Positions 45,955-56,954 are shown, counted from the first letter of the stretch. The stretch: 64,000 nucleotides of DNA from Lachnospiraceae bacterium (GCA_016281605.1 JAEEJA010000027.1:151123-215122); one strand, 5' to 3'. Notes: a model not told the origin generated them from the letters alone. Program-made: numbers and translations.

Positions 45955-48395
45955 GTAAAAAATCCTCTCCTTTCAGGTGCCCTTAGCTGTTTAGATTTTT
46001 TCTTAACTTCTTCAACAACCAACAAAGGTTCCTTTCTCATAAGCGGTATAACTATTGTTCCTACACCTAAATCCTTAGAGCTCACTGTAAGTATAAGTTC
46101 CTTTTCCCCTTGCAGAGCACGTACTATCGCTTGTCCTTTACCATTAAAAAGCTTAAATATATTGTTATCCGAAGTATCATTATATACTGGATCTCCATTG
46201 TTTAGCAATAGTATTTCTCCACCTTTACAATCAACTTTAACTTCTATGTCAGCATCTACAACCTCATTACCTCTCGAATCAATTGCAACAATTTTTACAG
46301 GGATTGTATCCGCCCCATCATTATACATCTTAGTGCGATAGGGAACAACCTTTAATCTGACAGCTCTTCCGGTTGTAATCTTGACATCATGAGCTATCCT
46401 GACTCCTGAATTGTATCCAATAAGCTCAATATAACCGGGTTCGTAAGGAACTTCCCATACTACTTGCTTAAAAAGATTTACTTTCTTTCTTCCCATAGAT
46501 TTTTTATTAACGATTAACTCAGCCTCTTCACAATTAGTCATGGACATAACACGTATAATCTCTCCTTCTCTTCCCTTATGATTCCAATGAGGAAGTACGT
46601 GAACAAAAGGCTTAGAGTTAAAAAGTGCCTTAATATAAAAGTAACCATCCTTAGGGAAACCGCAACTATCCATAAGACCTGTTACATTGAAGACTTCCGG
46701 CCAATCACAAGGCATGTTGCCACCCATATAGTCAAAGCCTGACCACATACATGCACCTATAATATAATCATGAGTAAATACCTGTTTCCACGTATCTCTC
46801 AATGATTGACCTATAACACCGAAATCCTCATCATAATTAGAGAATTTGATTTTTTCTTTGTCAGTATTATATTCACCCCTTACTGCATAGGCAGATGTTG
46901 TAGCCATAGCAATTATAGGCTTATCAGGAAATAGTTTATGATATTCATCATACTTATCATGATTGAAATTAATTCCACATATATCCAGCTCATTATCTAC
47001 GCTTACATCATCTAAAAATCCATCAGAAAGCCCTGCGGTTATTAATTTATCCTGATCCAGACGAAATATCTCATTACACATATGTCTTGCTATTCTTTCA
47101 CCCTCTTCCTTGTTCTGCAGATATTCATCATCACATAGAGAATACATAATAACAGAAGGGTGATTTCTGTCTCTCATCACCATGGTTCTTAAGGATCTTA
47201 AGTTGTTTTCAGATGTATCAAGATGAGAGTTTTCATCTATTAGAAGAATACCTATCTTATCGCAATAAGAAACCAATTCATCCGAAGCCATACCCTTCTT
47301 ACATCTGTAAGCATTACTTCCCATATTCTTTAATCTGTGCAGCTTATATTCGAGTATACCATCCGGAAGAGCCGCTCCAAGACCTGAAAAAGTATGAGAA
47401 TTAACTGTTCCAAACAGCTTTATTGGTCTTTTATTAAGTAAAAAGCCTTTTTCAGGGTCAATCTCTATAGTTCTGAAACCACAAACTGTCTTATCTTGAT
47501 CTATTATTTCATCTTTTAAGTAAATCTGAGTCAAGACATTATAGGTATTGGGCTCATCTATATCCCATATTTTTGGATCTTCTATGGTGAACTCCGTTTC
47601 AACCTGACACTCTTCACCGGCTTCACTTAAAACACCTTCATTGTTGATATCAATCTGCAGTTCTCTATCCGCATCAACCAGAGTAGTTACTATCCTAAGC
47701 TTCTCATTTTTAGAAGTCATATTTATAACATTTACAAAAAGATTTACCTTCCAGACATTAGATGACACTTCCTTCATCCTTATGTTTATACCATACTTAG
47801 GAATATGAATATAATTCATAACCTTCATGGTAACATGTCTATATATACCGGCTCCTTCATAGGCAGCATCTTCATACTCGGATGCATCAACATAAACAGC
47901 CAATACATTTTCCTCATCTCCGAACTTTGCTCTATCGGTAATATCAATTTCAAAAGGTGTATAGCCCGAATAACTTCTGTGCATAACAGCGCCGTTAAAA
48001 TATACCTTAGCATGAGTTAGTATTCCGCCAAAATCAATTGTTATATTGCAATCCTTATACTCTTCAGGCAAATTGAATACCTTTCTGTACCATGCTTTTC
48101 CTCTTTTTTTATAACCAAAGGTCTTAATAGCATCACTTTCAAAAGGCATATGAGCCTGCCAATCATGAGGAATAACTACATGTTCCCAATCACTATCATC
48201 GTAGTTAATATCCGGAACACCCGGTGTCAAACCGGATCTCACCTTCTTTTTAATCCCTTCATAGGTTAAATCCAAATCATCTTCGGTTACACTTACATCA
48301 CCAAGATGAAATGTCCAACCCGTGTCCATAGATAATACTTTTCTTCCGTTAATCAAATTAAATCTATACCTCCTAATTCCTATCCCTAAGTCCAA
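45951..48395 (-). CDS. Glycoside hydrolase family 2-like protein with altered catalytic motifs
   Basis: 814 aa; GH2 sugar-binding, Ig-like and TIM-barrel-like segments (VPHDWQ, YEGAGIYRHV, RNHPSVIMYSLCDDE); overlaps nadB by ATGA. Confidence 0.85.
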   Translation of the reverse strand: MDLGIGIRRYRFNLINGRKVLSMDTGWTFHLGDVSVTEDDLDLTYEGIKKKVRSGLTPGVPDINYDDSDWEHVVIPHDWQAHMPFESDAIKTFGYKKRGKAWYRKVFNLPEEYKDCNITIDFGGILTHAKVYFNGAVMHRSYSGYTPFEIDITDRAKFGDEENVLAVYVDASEYEDAAYEGAGIYRHVTMKVMNYIHIPKYGINIRMKEVSSNVWKVNLFVNVINMTSKNEKLRIVTTLVDADRELQIDINNEGVLSEAGEECQVETEFTIEDPKIWDIDEPNTYNVLTQIYLKDEIIDQDKTVCGFRTIEIDPEKGFLLNKRPIKLFGTVNSHTFSGLGAALPDGILEYKLHRLKNMGSNAYRCKKGMASDELVSYCDKIGILLIDENSHLDTSENNLRSLRTMVMRDRNHPSVIMYSLCDDEYLQNKEEGERIARHMCNEIFRLDQDKLITAGLSDGFLDDVSVDNELDICGINFNHDKYDEYHKLFPDKPIIAMATTSAYAVRGEYNTDKEKIKFSNYDEDFGVIGQSLRDTWKQVFTHDYIIGACMWSGFDYMGGNMPCDWPEVFNVTGLMDSCGFPKDGYFYIKALFNSKPFVHVLPHWNHKGREGEIIRVMSMTNCEEAELIVNKKSMGRKKVNLFKQVVWEVPYEPGYIELIGYNSGVRIAHDVKITTGRAVRLKVVPYRTKMYNDGADTIPVKIVAIDSRGNEVVDADIEVKVDCKGGEILLLNNGDPVYNDTSDNNIFKLFNGKGQAIVRALQGEKELILTVSSKDLGVGTIVIPLMRKEPLLVVEEVKKKSKQLRAPERRGFFT

Positions 48396-48439
48396 AAAAC
48401 AGTTATGTTTATTTTACAATATTTGCAGTTTAATGTAAA

Positions 48440-48467
48440 GAAAAAGGGTGCTTATCCGCACCCCTAA
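48440..48467 (-). terminator. Rho-independent terminator after GH94 gene
   Basis: Minus strand GGGTGC-GGATAA-GCACCCTTTTT. Confidence 0.75.
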
Positions 48468-48564
48468 GTATGATATAAAACAAACAAAAATTATGTGAAT
48501 TTATCATACTACACAAAATGCAAACAAGCACCCAAATATTCATAATAATTTTTATTAATTTGTA

Positions 48565-50967
48565 TTAAAGAACAACCTTTACTTCTGTAACATCGGTAAG
48601 CTTATCCTCAGGAACATAATTATCATCAAGTTGCTCTCCGTTTACATAGAACTCTGAGAAACCGCTCTCCTTACCATTCGGATTAGAAACACTTATAACA
48701 AGCTTCTTACCTCTGAATGATTTTTCCATAGTAAACTCTTTCCAATCAGAAGGAATAGAAGGAGCAATACGAATTCCGTGAAGGTCCGGTCTAATACCGC
48801 ATATACCCTCAACACAACCTACCATACATGTAGAAGCTGTACCTGTAAGCCAATGTACATGAGAACGTCCATGGAAAGGACTTTCATTACCCTCTGTATA
48901 CTGACCGTGTACATAAGGCTCTAACTTACGTATTTCAGCCTTATCATTCTGTGAAGATGGTGAACTCTCTTCGAAGTACATAAAAGCTTTATTACCATGT
49001 CCCATAAGAGCTTCAGCAAGTATTATCCATCCCTGTGTCTGAGAGAAGATACCACCATTTTCCTTAGTTGATGGTGGGAAAAGACCTGCAAGAGCTCCAT
49101 CAAAGTAATGATCCACATAAGAAGGTGCCATAACACGAGCTCCATAAGCTGTATTAAGTTCTCTCTCAACAGACTCTAAAGCCTTTTCAGCCTGTTCCTT
49201 TGTTGCAAGTCCTGAAATTACTGCCCATGACTGAGGATTGAGCCACATACTTGCTTCAGGATCCTTCTTAGAACCGATAAGCTCTCCTGTATCCTTGAAA
49301 CCACGATTGTATCTGTCATCCTCCCACCAGAGGTCATTAATCTTATCGCCAACCTCCTTTTGTGTCTTGTCAAGATATGCAATATAATCAGCATCATTCT
49401 TTTCCTGTGCAAATATACGCATGATATTAAATGCATAGTATAGCTGCATAGCTACGAATGAAGACTCTCCATCCTTACCAAGTCTTAAGCAATCGTTCCA
49501 GTCAGCATGTAAGCCTGCAGGAAGACCATGTGGTCCTAAGTGATTCATAGAGAAATCTATAGCTCTTTTAAGATGTTCATAAACAGAGGCCTTTTCTTCA
49601 ATATTTGACCATGTTATCTCTTCATCCATAAATGCAAGGTTTCCTGTTTCGGAAACATACTTAAATACAGTTGGGAAAAGCCAGAGAGCATCGTCTGCTC
49701 TGTAAGCAGGATGTCCTGTCTCCTTTACATAATCCGGATCATCCGGTGTTCCCTCATGTCCTGCTCTTTCATCATGATCAAAACGAACCAGAGGAAGTCC
49801 TCCACCATTATCAACCTGTGCTGAAAGCATAAAACGAATCTTATCAAGTGCTGCTTCAGGATCTGTATGGATAACACCCTGAATATCCTGAACAGTATCT
49901 CTATATCCATAACCGTTTCTCTCACCGCAATAAACGAAGGAAGCTGCTCTTGACCATGTAAATGTAAGGAAACACTGATATGCGTTCCATGTATTTACCA
50001 TAGCATTAAAAGCTTCACTTGGTGTATTAATCTTGAAATTCTCTAATTTAGCATGCCAATGAGACTTAAGCTCTTCAATTTCCTTATCACATACAGATAC
50101 ATCTTCATAAGAAGCGATTATCTTATCTGCTTCTGATTCTTTATATCTTCCAAGAAGGAAAACTACTGTCTTTGTCTCGCCCGGCTCAAGCTCTAAAGCT
50201 GTATGAAGACCTCCGCAACTGTTCTCATTATAATTGCAAACACCGTCACACTCGCCTCTTTCAACAGCAACAGGATTACCATAATCATGATACATACCTA
50301 TAAAAGCTTCCTTATCACCATTATAAGATGTAACACTCTGTCCTGCCATACCGAAGAAACGCTCTTTTCCGTTGCTTCCATCCTCGCCCTTGTACCAGTT
50401 AGGATTAATCTGCTGATAAATCTTATTGGTTCTAAAGGATGTAACTGTAGTACAAAGTGTGTACTGAAGATTAACCTGATCCTGATTATAATTATCATCG
50501 TTGGATAACTCAGCATATCCGAATACAGATATCTTACGTTTCTTATCAGAAAGATTTGTAACCTTTTCACACCAAACTTCATAAACCTTGTTAAGAGGTA
50601 CGTAATACATAGCTTCCGACTTAATATCAGAGTACTCTGCAAACATCTTTGTATATGCAGTACCATGTCTAACCTCTGATTTATACTGATCTAAAGGCTT
50701 TCCTACAGGTTGCCATGAAGCAGACCAATAATCACCTGTTTCATCATCTCTGAGATAGATATAACGTCCCGGTGTATCATCACTGTTAAAATGATATCTT
50801 AATATACGTCCGTTTGCTCCACTTTTTACAAAGCTGTAACCCCCCGCATTATTTGAAATGATTGCACCATACTCAGGTGAACCAAGATAATTACACCATG
50901 GTGCCGGAGTATCCGGTCTGGTTATAACATACTCCCTATTCTGCTCATCAAAGTAACCAAAATTCAT
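48565..50967 (-). CDS. Cellobiose phosphorylase-like GH94 glycosyl phosphorylase
   Basis: 800 aa; N-terminal FGYFDEQNREYVITRPDTPAPWCNYLG, catalytic-region LHADWNDCLRLG. Confidence 0.93.
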   Translation of the reverse strand: MNFGYFDEQNREYVITRPDTPAPWCNYLGSPEYGAIISNNAGGYSFVKSGANGRILRYHFNSDDTPGRYIYLRDDETGDYWSASWQPVGKPLDQYKSEVRHGTAYTKMFAEYSDIKSEAMYYVPLNKVYEVWCEKVTNLSDKKRKISVFGYAELSNDDNYNQDQVNLQYTLCTTVTSFRTNKIYQQINPNWYKGEDGSNGKERFFGMAGQSVTSYNGDKEAFIGMYHDYGNPVAVERGECDGVCNYNENSCGGLHTALELEPGETKTVVFLLGRYKESEADKIIASYEDVSVCDKEIEELKSHWHAKLENFKINTPSEAFNAMVNTWNAYQCFLTFTWSRAASFVYCGERNGYGYRDTVQDIQGVIHTDPEAALDKIRFMLSAQVDNGGGLPLVRFDHDERAGHEGTPDDPDYVKETGHPAYRADDALWLFPTVFKYVSETGNLAFMDEEITWSNIEEKASVYEHLKRAIDFSMNHLGPHGLPAGLHADWNDCLRLGKDGESSFVAMQLYYAFNIMRIFAQEKNDADYIAYLDKTQKEVGDKINDLWWEDDRYNRGFKDTGELIGSKKDPEASMWLNPQSWAVISGLATKEQAEKALESVERELNTAYGARVMAPSYVDHYFDGALAGLFPPSTKENGGIFSQTQGWIILAEALMGHGNKAFMYFEESSPSSQNDKAEIRKLEPYVHGQYTEGNESPFHGRSHVHWLTGTASTCMVGCVEGICGIRPDLHGIRIAPSIPSDWKEFTMEKSFRGKKLVISVSNPNGKESGFSEFYVNGEQLDDNYVPEDKLTDVTEVKVVL

Positions 50968-51011
50968 CTTATTAACCTCCTAAGTTTTATTCTTGGATAA
51001 ATGTACAAATG

Positions 51012-51040
51012 ATTATATCATGTAAGCAAATTAACGTCTA
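51012..51040 (-). promoter_or_regulatory. Putative promoter of GH94 gene
   Basis: TAGACG-N17-TATAAT on minus strand; perfect -10. Confidence 0.5.
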
Positions 51041-51047
51041 GAAATAT

Positions 51048-51081
51048 ATTTTGATATAATAACACAATTTTGATATTATTA
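51048..51081. repeat. Tandem direct repeat ATTTTGATATWATWA upstream of the GH94 promoter
   Basis: ATTTTGATATAATAA (51048-51062) and ATTTTGATATTATTA (51067-51081), 19 bp apart. Confidence 0.5.
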
Positions 51082-51101
51082 AATTCAAATTATATTCCCA
51101 T

Positions 51102-51134
51102 AAAAAGGCTAAACACCATAAAATAAAGCTTTTT
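51102..51134 (-). terminator. Possible terminator after galT
   Basis: AAAAAGC...GCCTTTTT imperfect stem with T-run on minus strand. Confidence 0.35.
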
Positions 51135-51139
51135 CAATC

Positions 51140-52651
51140 TTAAACGCTTTCGATAAATCTTAAGAATGCTTCTCTTCCTTCATTTGTATCCTTATAGACA
51201 CCTGCACACGAAAGAACTTTCATAAAGACAATACCAACCTCATCCTGAACTATTTGAGTTACATTTTCTTCATTGATATCTGCATACTTTTTTCTTATCA
51301 TGTCAACCCAATCAGCATGCTTTTCTAAATCCTTATCCATTCTTACATCTTGATTTGATACAAGCGCCTTCTCAACCTTCTTAAATTCTTCTTTAAGACG
51401 GGCAGGCAGAACCGCAAGTCCCATAACCTCGATTAGTCCGATATTTTCTTTTTTGATATGATGAAGTTCTTGATGTGGATGGTAAACTCCCAGCGGATGC
51501 TCTTTTGTAGTTATATTGTTCCTCAACACCAGGTCAAGCTCATATTCAGAATCTCTCATACGCGCAATAGGAGTGATGGTGTTATGGGCTACTCCTTCGG
51601 TCTTTGCGTAGATAAATGCTTCTTCATCGGTATAACCTCTCCATTTATCCAATATACGTGTAGCCAAAGAAACCATAGATTCAGCATTCTTTGATTTTAA
51701 TCTAATAACAGACATAGGCCACTTAACAATACCTGCCTTTATATCATCAAAGCCCTCAAATACTATCTCTTTATCAATCGGAGCCCTGGCCATAGCAAAC
51801 TCATAATTACCACCCTGGAAATGCTCGTGAGCAAGGATAGAGCCGCCTACTATGGGAAGATCAGCATTAGAACCCACGAAGTAATGAGGGAAACTCTTTA
51901 CAATTGATAAGAGTTTTCTAAATACAGCCTCATCAATCTTCATAGGAACATGCTTAGTATTAAAGACTATACAATGCTCATTATAGTAAACATAAGGAGA
52001 GTACTGAAATCCCCATTCAGAATTATCGACATTTATCCTTATTACTCTGTGATTTCCCCGTGCAGGATGATTAAGTCTGCCCTTGTAACCTTCATTTTCA
52101 AGGCAAAGCTGACATCTGGGATAGACAAAACCTGTTTGAATTCCGGCTAAAGCAATTGCTTTCGGATCTTTTTCAGGTTTAGAAAGATTAATGGTAATAT
52201 CAAGTTCACCATAATCTGTTTGAGCCTTCCACTTAACATCCTTTTTTATCCTGTCACGCCTAATATAATTATTATTACATGAAAGCTTATAAAAGTAATC
52301 TGTTGCTTTAACAGGTGATTCTTTATATAATTCATTAAATGTATTGTTAACAACAGAAGGGGCCGGAGTAAGACAAGCCATAAGAGAACTATCAAATATA
52401 TCTTTATATGTTATACTATCCTCTATAAGCGATTGAGAACATGCATATCTAAGTATATCCTCTAATATTTCATGTAATTGTCTATTGATTTCTATGCGAC
52501 TACCGTCCCACTGTTCATATATTCCTTCATATGAGTCAAGCAAAAGAAGGTCTAAGATGTTATTAATAACATAATTTACATCAGTTTTTTCTATCAGTTC
52601 TTTATCTAAACCATATGAAATTAGTTCATCTATTAATTCATTTATTTTCAT
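51140..52651 (-). CDS. galT: UDP-glucose--hexose-1-phosphate uridylyltransferase
   Basis: 503 aa; Firmicute-type GalT; PLGVYHPHQELHHIKKENIGLIEVMGLAVLPARL, GGSILAHEHFQGG. Confidence 0.95.
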   Translation of the reverse strand: MKINELIDELISYGLDKELIEKTDVNYVINNILDLLLLDSYEGIYEQWDGSRIEINRQLHEILEDILRYACSQSLIEDSITYKDIFDSSLMACLTPAPSVVNNTFNELYKESPVKATDYFYKLSCNNNYIRRDRIKKDVKWKAQTDYGELDITINLSKPEKDPKAIALAGIQTGFVYPRCQLCLENEGYKGRLNHPARGNHRVIRINVDNSEWGFQYSPYVYYNEHCIVFNTKHVPMKIDEAVFRKLLSIVKSFPHYFVGSNADLPIVGGSILAHEHFQGGNYEFAMARAPIDKEIVFEGFDDIKAGIVKWPMSVIRLKSKNAESMVSLATRILDKWRGYTDEEAFIYAKTEGVAHNTITPIARMRDSEYELDLVLRNNITTKEHPLGVYHPHQELHHIKKENIGLIEVMGLAVLPARLKEEFKKVEKALVSNQDVRMDKDLEKHADWVDMIRKKYADINEENVTQIVQDEVGIVFMKVLSCAGVYKDTNEGREAFLRFIESV

Positions 52652-52685
52652 TTTAATTTACATCCTTTTTAACTTTAAATAATTA

Positions 52686-53120
52686 TTATGAAACTCCCGT
52701 ACTTCCAAAACCTCCTCTGTCAGGTCCCGTTAGCTTATCTACTTCTTCGAATTCTATAGGAGGCTGATTTTTAAATATTCGAAATTGGCAAATCCTGTCA
52801 TTAACACTTATATGAGTGTCGCGTATGGCATAAACCGGCATTTTCCACTCATCATTATCACCACAGTATGTAGAATCAATTATTCCACAGTGATTTGTCT
52901 GTATAATACCGAAATTTTTAAAAGTAGAGCTTCTCGGAACTATATGTGCTTCATATCCTGCAGGAAGCTTCATGGCAACACCTAATGAAATAAGACAAAA
53001 CTCACCTGCCTTTAAATCATAATCCGAAGCAGCACGCAGATCAATCCAATCACTTTTTCCATCTATATACTCCAATTTTTCTATCTTATCGGTAAAATAC
53101 TTGATAATTATCTTTTCCAT
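52686..53120 (-). CDS. dut: dUTP diphosphatase-like protein
   Basis: 144 aa; AHIVPRSSTFKNFGIIQTNHCGIIDSTYCGDNDEW, C-terminal RGGFGSTG. Confidence 0.92.
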   Translation of the reverse strand: MEKIIIKYFTDKIEKLEYIDGKSDWIDLRAASDYDLKAGEFCLISLGVAMKLPAGYEAHIVPRSSTFKNFGIIQTNHCGIIDSTYCGDNDEWKMPVYAIRDTHISVNDRICQFRIFKNQPPIEFEEVDKLTGPDRGGFGSTGVS

Positions 53121-54037
53121 TATTGATCCCCTTTTATAGAAAGAGTTTCCAAAGGAACTGCAATATTTATCGCTCTCCTTAGATTCTTAATTCTGATTTC
53201 CTTATATTCGCCACCATTTTCTCCATCCAATGTCCAAAGAATATCATTCTCGCATGTCATCTTCACATCTGATGATTGGAATCTCACTATATATTCCGAA
53301 TGAAGATTTCTGGTAACAAGTGCATTAATTACACTTTGAGCCTCTATCACATTTTTGATTTTTTTGACGAGAAGCACTTCAAAGACACCATCATCCATCT
53401 TTATATTCTTCTTACTATATGCATCAAATCCAGCAACATACTCTGAATTACTTATAAGACCAAGTATAAAATCATCTTCTATATTCTTATCTTCACTCTC
53501 GATTTTTATATGATTTGGTGTATACTCATTAAATCTCTTAATTGCTTCAAAGATATAAGCCATCTTACCCCATGTATTCTTTAAGTCTTGTGGTGTAGTA
53601 AATGAAACATCTGTAAAAAGTCCAAATCCTGCAACATATGAAAAAACATTATTGTTAAATTCACATAAATCACAATTAAAATAGTTTTCCTCAGTTATCA
53701 TCATAGCAGCTTCTTTTAACTTCATAGGAATCCTTAAGCTATTAGCAAAATCATTTACTGTTCCTGTAGGTATATAGCCACAATTTGGTTTAGTATCAAT
53801 CATCATAAGAGCATTTGCCATCTCATTCATAGTGCCATCACCACCGCTTGTAACTATGACATCATACTCATTAGCATAAGTCTTAATAAATTCTATCACG
53901 TCTCCCTTTTTTTGAGTAGGCATAACAGTAACTATAAACCCTGCATAACTAAAGGTTTCAACTATAGTTGATAAATCTTTTCTTACCATTTCTTTTCCGG
54001 CTATAGGATTAAAAATAAATAATAATTTCTTTACCAT
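53120..54037 (-). CDS. Diacylglycerol kinase family lipid kinase (YegS/DgkB-like)
   Basis: 305 aa; FIFNPIAGKEMVRKDL, VTSGGDGTMNEMANAL, GYIPTGTVNDFANSLRIP. Confidence 0.94.
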   Translation of the reverse strand: MVKKLLFIFNPIAGKEMVRKDLSTIVETFSYAGFIVTVMPTQKKGDVIEFIKTYANEYDVIVTSGGDGTMNEMANALMMIDTKPNCGYIPTGTVNDFANSLRIPMKLKEAAMMITEENYFNCDLCEFNNNVFSYVAGFGLFTDVSFTTPQDLKNTWGKMAYIFEAIKRFNEYTPNHIKIESEDKNIEDDFILGLISNSEYVAGFDAYSKKNIKMDDGVFEVLLVKKIKNVIEAQSVINALVTRNLHSEYIVRFQSSDVKMTCENDILWTLDGENGGEYKEIRIKNLRRAINIAVPLETLSIKGDQ

Positions 54038-54063
54038 TTGAGCACCTCCTATTAAAAAAATAA

Positions 54064-55089
54064 TTATATAATTATCATAGCGTCACCGAATGAAAAGAAT
54101 CTGTATCTCTCATTTACTGCTTCGGTGTACGCTTTTAATACATTTTCTTTACCTGCAAAGGCACTTACAAGCATAAGCAAGGTGGATTTTGGAAGATGAA
54201 AATTGGTAATAAGCCCATCTACAGCTTTAAAAGTATAACCCGGATAAATAAATATATCTGTATCTCCCTCTCCTGCTTTTACATGTCCATCATTATCAGA
54301 ACTTGATTCTACAGTCCTTACACTCGTTGTACCAACGCATACAACTCTTCCGCCATTATCTCTAGCTGTATTTATAATATCAGCTGCCTCTTTGCTAACC
54401 CTGTAAAATTCAGTATGCATATGATGTTCTGCAATATTTTCAGCCTTAACCGGTCTGAAAGTTCCAAGTCCTACATGAAGTGTAACCCTTGCAATTTTAA
54501 CTCCCATGGTCTCTATTTCTTCCATGAGATTGTTAGTAAAATGAAGTCCTGCAGTTGGTGCTGCAGCAGAACCATCGTACTTTGCATATACTGTTTGATA
54601 TCTGTTTTTATCCTTTAATTCATGAGTTATGTACGGCGGGAGCGGCATCTGACCAAGCTTATCCAGGATTTCTTCAAATATTCCATCATAGGAAAACTGA
54701 ATTATCCTGTTTCCCTCATCAATTATATCCTTTACACAACCCTTTAACAGACCGTTTCCGAATACAATATTTTGTCCAATATGAGCTTTTCTTCCGGGTC
54801 TTACAAGAGTCTCCCAACTATTATCGGATAATCTTTTAAGAAGCAAAACTTCAATCTTTCCTCCGCTTCCCTCTCTCTGACCATAAAGCCTTGCAGGTAT
54901 TACCTTAGTATCATTTATTACAAGGACATCACCCTTTTTAAGATATTTTTTTACATTTTTAAATATTGTATGTTCTATATCTCCCGTTTGTCTCCCTAAT
55001 TTAAGAAGTCTCGAGGATGTCCTGTCTTCCAATGGATCCTGAGCTATAAGCTCCTCAGGAAGATAATAATCAAAATCCGATGTTTTCAA
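54064..55089 (-). CDS. queA: S-adenosylmethionine:tRNA ribosyltransferase-isomerase
   Basis: 341 aa; [48 protein letters not shown]. Confidence 0.98.
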   Translation of the reverse strand: MKTSDFDYYLPEELIAQDPLEDRTSSRLLKLGRQTGDIEHTIFKNVKKYLKKGDVLVINDTKVIPARLYGQREGSGGKIEVLLLKRLSDNSWETLVRPGRKAHIGQNIVFGNGLLKGCVKDIIDEGNRIIQFSYDGIFEEILDKLGQMPLPPYITHELKDKNRYQTVYAKYDGSAAAPTAGLHFTNNLMEEIETMGVKIARVTLHVGLGTFRPVKAENIAEHHMHTEFYRVSKEAADIINTARDNGGRVVCVGTTSVRTVESSSDNDGHVKAGEGDTDIFIYPGYTFKAVDGLITNFHLPKSTLLMLVSAFAGKENVLKAYTEAVNERYRFFSFGDAMIII

Positions 55090-55090
55090 T

Positions 55091-55978
55091 TTATTTCCTT
55101 GACCTCCGTAATCTATCTTTATTCTTTACAGGCGAAAGCAAATGTGCCGATATACAAAGAATAATAATTGAAATGATAATTCTCATGGAAATACTTATTA
55201 ATTCCCAATATTTCATAATATCAGCACTATCAATCATATTTATTATCTGCGTATTAAGCGATCCTATAAAAAAACTGTCTCCCGATACAGCATGAATTAT
55301 ATCTATAACAGGATTAAGCATAATAACAAATGCAATCCAATTTAAATTTAAATCCTGTATATTTAACCCAAAGAATCTTATGTACATATACGTAATCAAT
55401 ACAATGCCCACTGTAAATATACTTACAACTACTATAGTTACATAAGAACATATGGTTGCACTTATAACCTTTTTAAATATACATGAAGACAGTATACCCA
55501 TACTTCCGATAAATATACTACTAACTATTATTTCAAATATAAACTGTATTATATTTAATATGGATATACCTCCTATAGTAAATATAATGGATATAACAGG
55601 CAGACTAGATAAAACATAAAGTATCAACAGACTTAATGATTCAAGCAGTTTTCCAAGAACTATTGTATAACTATTTATCCCTGTAGACAAGATTAAATCC
55701 AAAGTTTGTTTTTCTCGCTCCGAAGCAATACTGGCAGCCGTAAAGAAAGGAACCATTATAAGAACCATGAGCGTCTCTAATACTATCATAATATTGTATA
55801 TATCCTGTGAAGCAGCATAATCAATATTATCGTTAATATTTATATTAAATTTCATTTCAAATATAAACATAGATATAATAAGCAATATGAGATTATAAAT
55901 CATAATACCGAAAACAAACTTAAAAGAACGACTTCTAAGTCTCATTTGTTTTAAAAAAATAGAATTTATCCTTAACAT
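55091..55978 (-). CDS. ABC-2 type transporter permease
   Basis: 295 aa, ~6 [32 protein letters not shown] motif typical of ABC-2 permeases. Confidence 0.88.
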   Translation of the reverse strand: MLRINSIFLKQMRLRSRSFKFVFGIMIYNLILLIISMFIFEMKFNININDNIDYAASQDIYNIMIVLETLMVLIMVPFFTAASIASEREKQTLDLILSTGINSYTIVLGKLLESLSLLILYVLSSLPVISIIFTIGGISILNIIQFIFEIIVSSIFIGSMGILSSCIFKKVISATICSYVTIVVVSIFTVGIVLITYMYIRFFGLNIQDLNLNWIAFVIMLNPVIDIIHAVSGDSFFIGSLNTQIINMIDSADIMKYWELISISMRIIISIIILCISAHLLSPVKNKDRLRRSRK

Positions 55979-56017
55979 AATCTATCTCCGTTTAATATTA
56001 AGAAAAGTATACTTAAT

Positions 56018-56938
56018 TCATGCATTATCTTTAATATGCAAAAATACTTTTTCCAGATTACCTTTTTTCCTATCAAAGCTTTGTATCTTAACTCCACTTT
56101 TTATAAGACTTGTCAAAAGATCTGCTTCATCGTTTTTTGTGCCGTTAAAATTGATCATAAGAAGCATGTCATCAATTGAAATACTATTTACAAATCTGTT
56201 TTCCTTTAGTATTTTAATTGCTCTTTGCTTCTCTTCGCATATATTTATGTATATGGGATCTTTCTCATTTATAGATTTCATTATTTCGTCCATAGAGCCA
56301 TTAATAACCATCTGATTCTGATCAAGCACTCCTATAGATGTACATAGATCAGAAAGATCGGTAATTATATGTGAACTTATTATTACTGAAGTTCCATCCA
56401 TTGCCAATTCACTTAAAAATTGCTTTACCATTATCCTAGAGGAAGTGTCCATACCGGAGCAGGGTTCATCTAATATTAATAGTTTAGGTGAATGTATGAC
56501 ACTCCTTAACAGACACAGCTTTTGTTTCATACCCTTTGATAAAGTATCAACATACTCCTGCATAATATCCTTCATGCCAAAAAGTTCTAGAAGCTCTATA
56601 CATCTTTTATCCGCCTTTTTATCATAAATACCGTATATTCCTGCAAAAAAGAGCATGTATTCAATAACCTTTATATTATCATAAACTCCGAAAAAATCAG
56701 GCATATAACCAATATTTTTTTGATACGAATTTATATTTGCATATATATTTTCATCATAAAAATATATATTTCCCTTGTCAGGCATTAAAAGTCCGGATGT
56801 AATCTTCATTAAAGTGGTTTTCCCGGCTCCATTTTCACCCATTAAGCCAAATATACTGCCTTCTTCAATCTCGATATTTATATCCTTTAAAGCGCTAAAC
56901 CCAGAATAGCTTTTACTAATATTGTCAATTCTAAGCAT
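56018..56938 (-). CDS. ABC transporter ATP-binding protein
   Basis: 306 aa; GENGAGKTTLMKI, LSKGMKQKLCLLRSVIHSPKLLILDEPCSGMD. Confidence 0.95.
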   Translation of the reverse strand: MLRIDNISKSYSGFSALKDINIEIEEGSIFGLMGENGAGKTTLMKITSGLLMPDKGNIYFYDENIYANINSYQKNIGYMPDFFGVYDNIKVIEYMLFFAGIYGIYDKKADKRCIELLELFGMKDIMQEYVDTLSKGMKQKLCLLRSVIHSPKLLILDEPCSGMDTSSRIMVKQFLSELAMDGTSVIISSHIITDLSDLCTSIGVLDQNQMVINGSMDEIMKSINEKDPIYINICEEKQRAIKILKENRFVNSISIDDMLLMINFNGTKNDEADLLTSLIKSGVKIQSFDRKKGNLEKVFLHIKDNA

Positions 56939-56954
56939 ATTAACCTACTTTCAT

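Noticed and set aside
50298-50666. 122-aa minus-strand ORF inside the GH94 gene
   Set aside because: Alternate frame of a clear GH94 CDS; no independent support.
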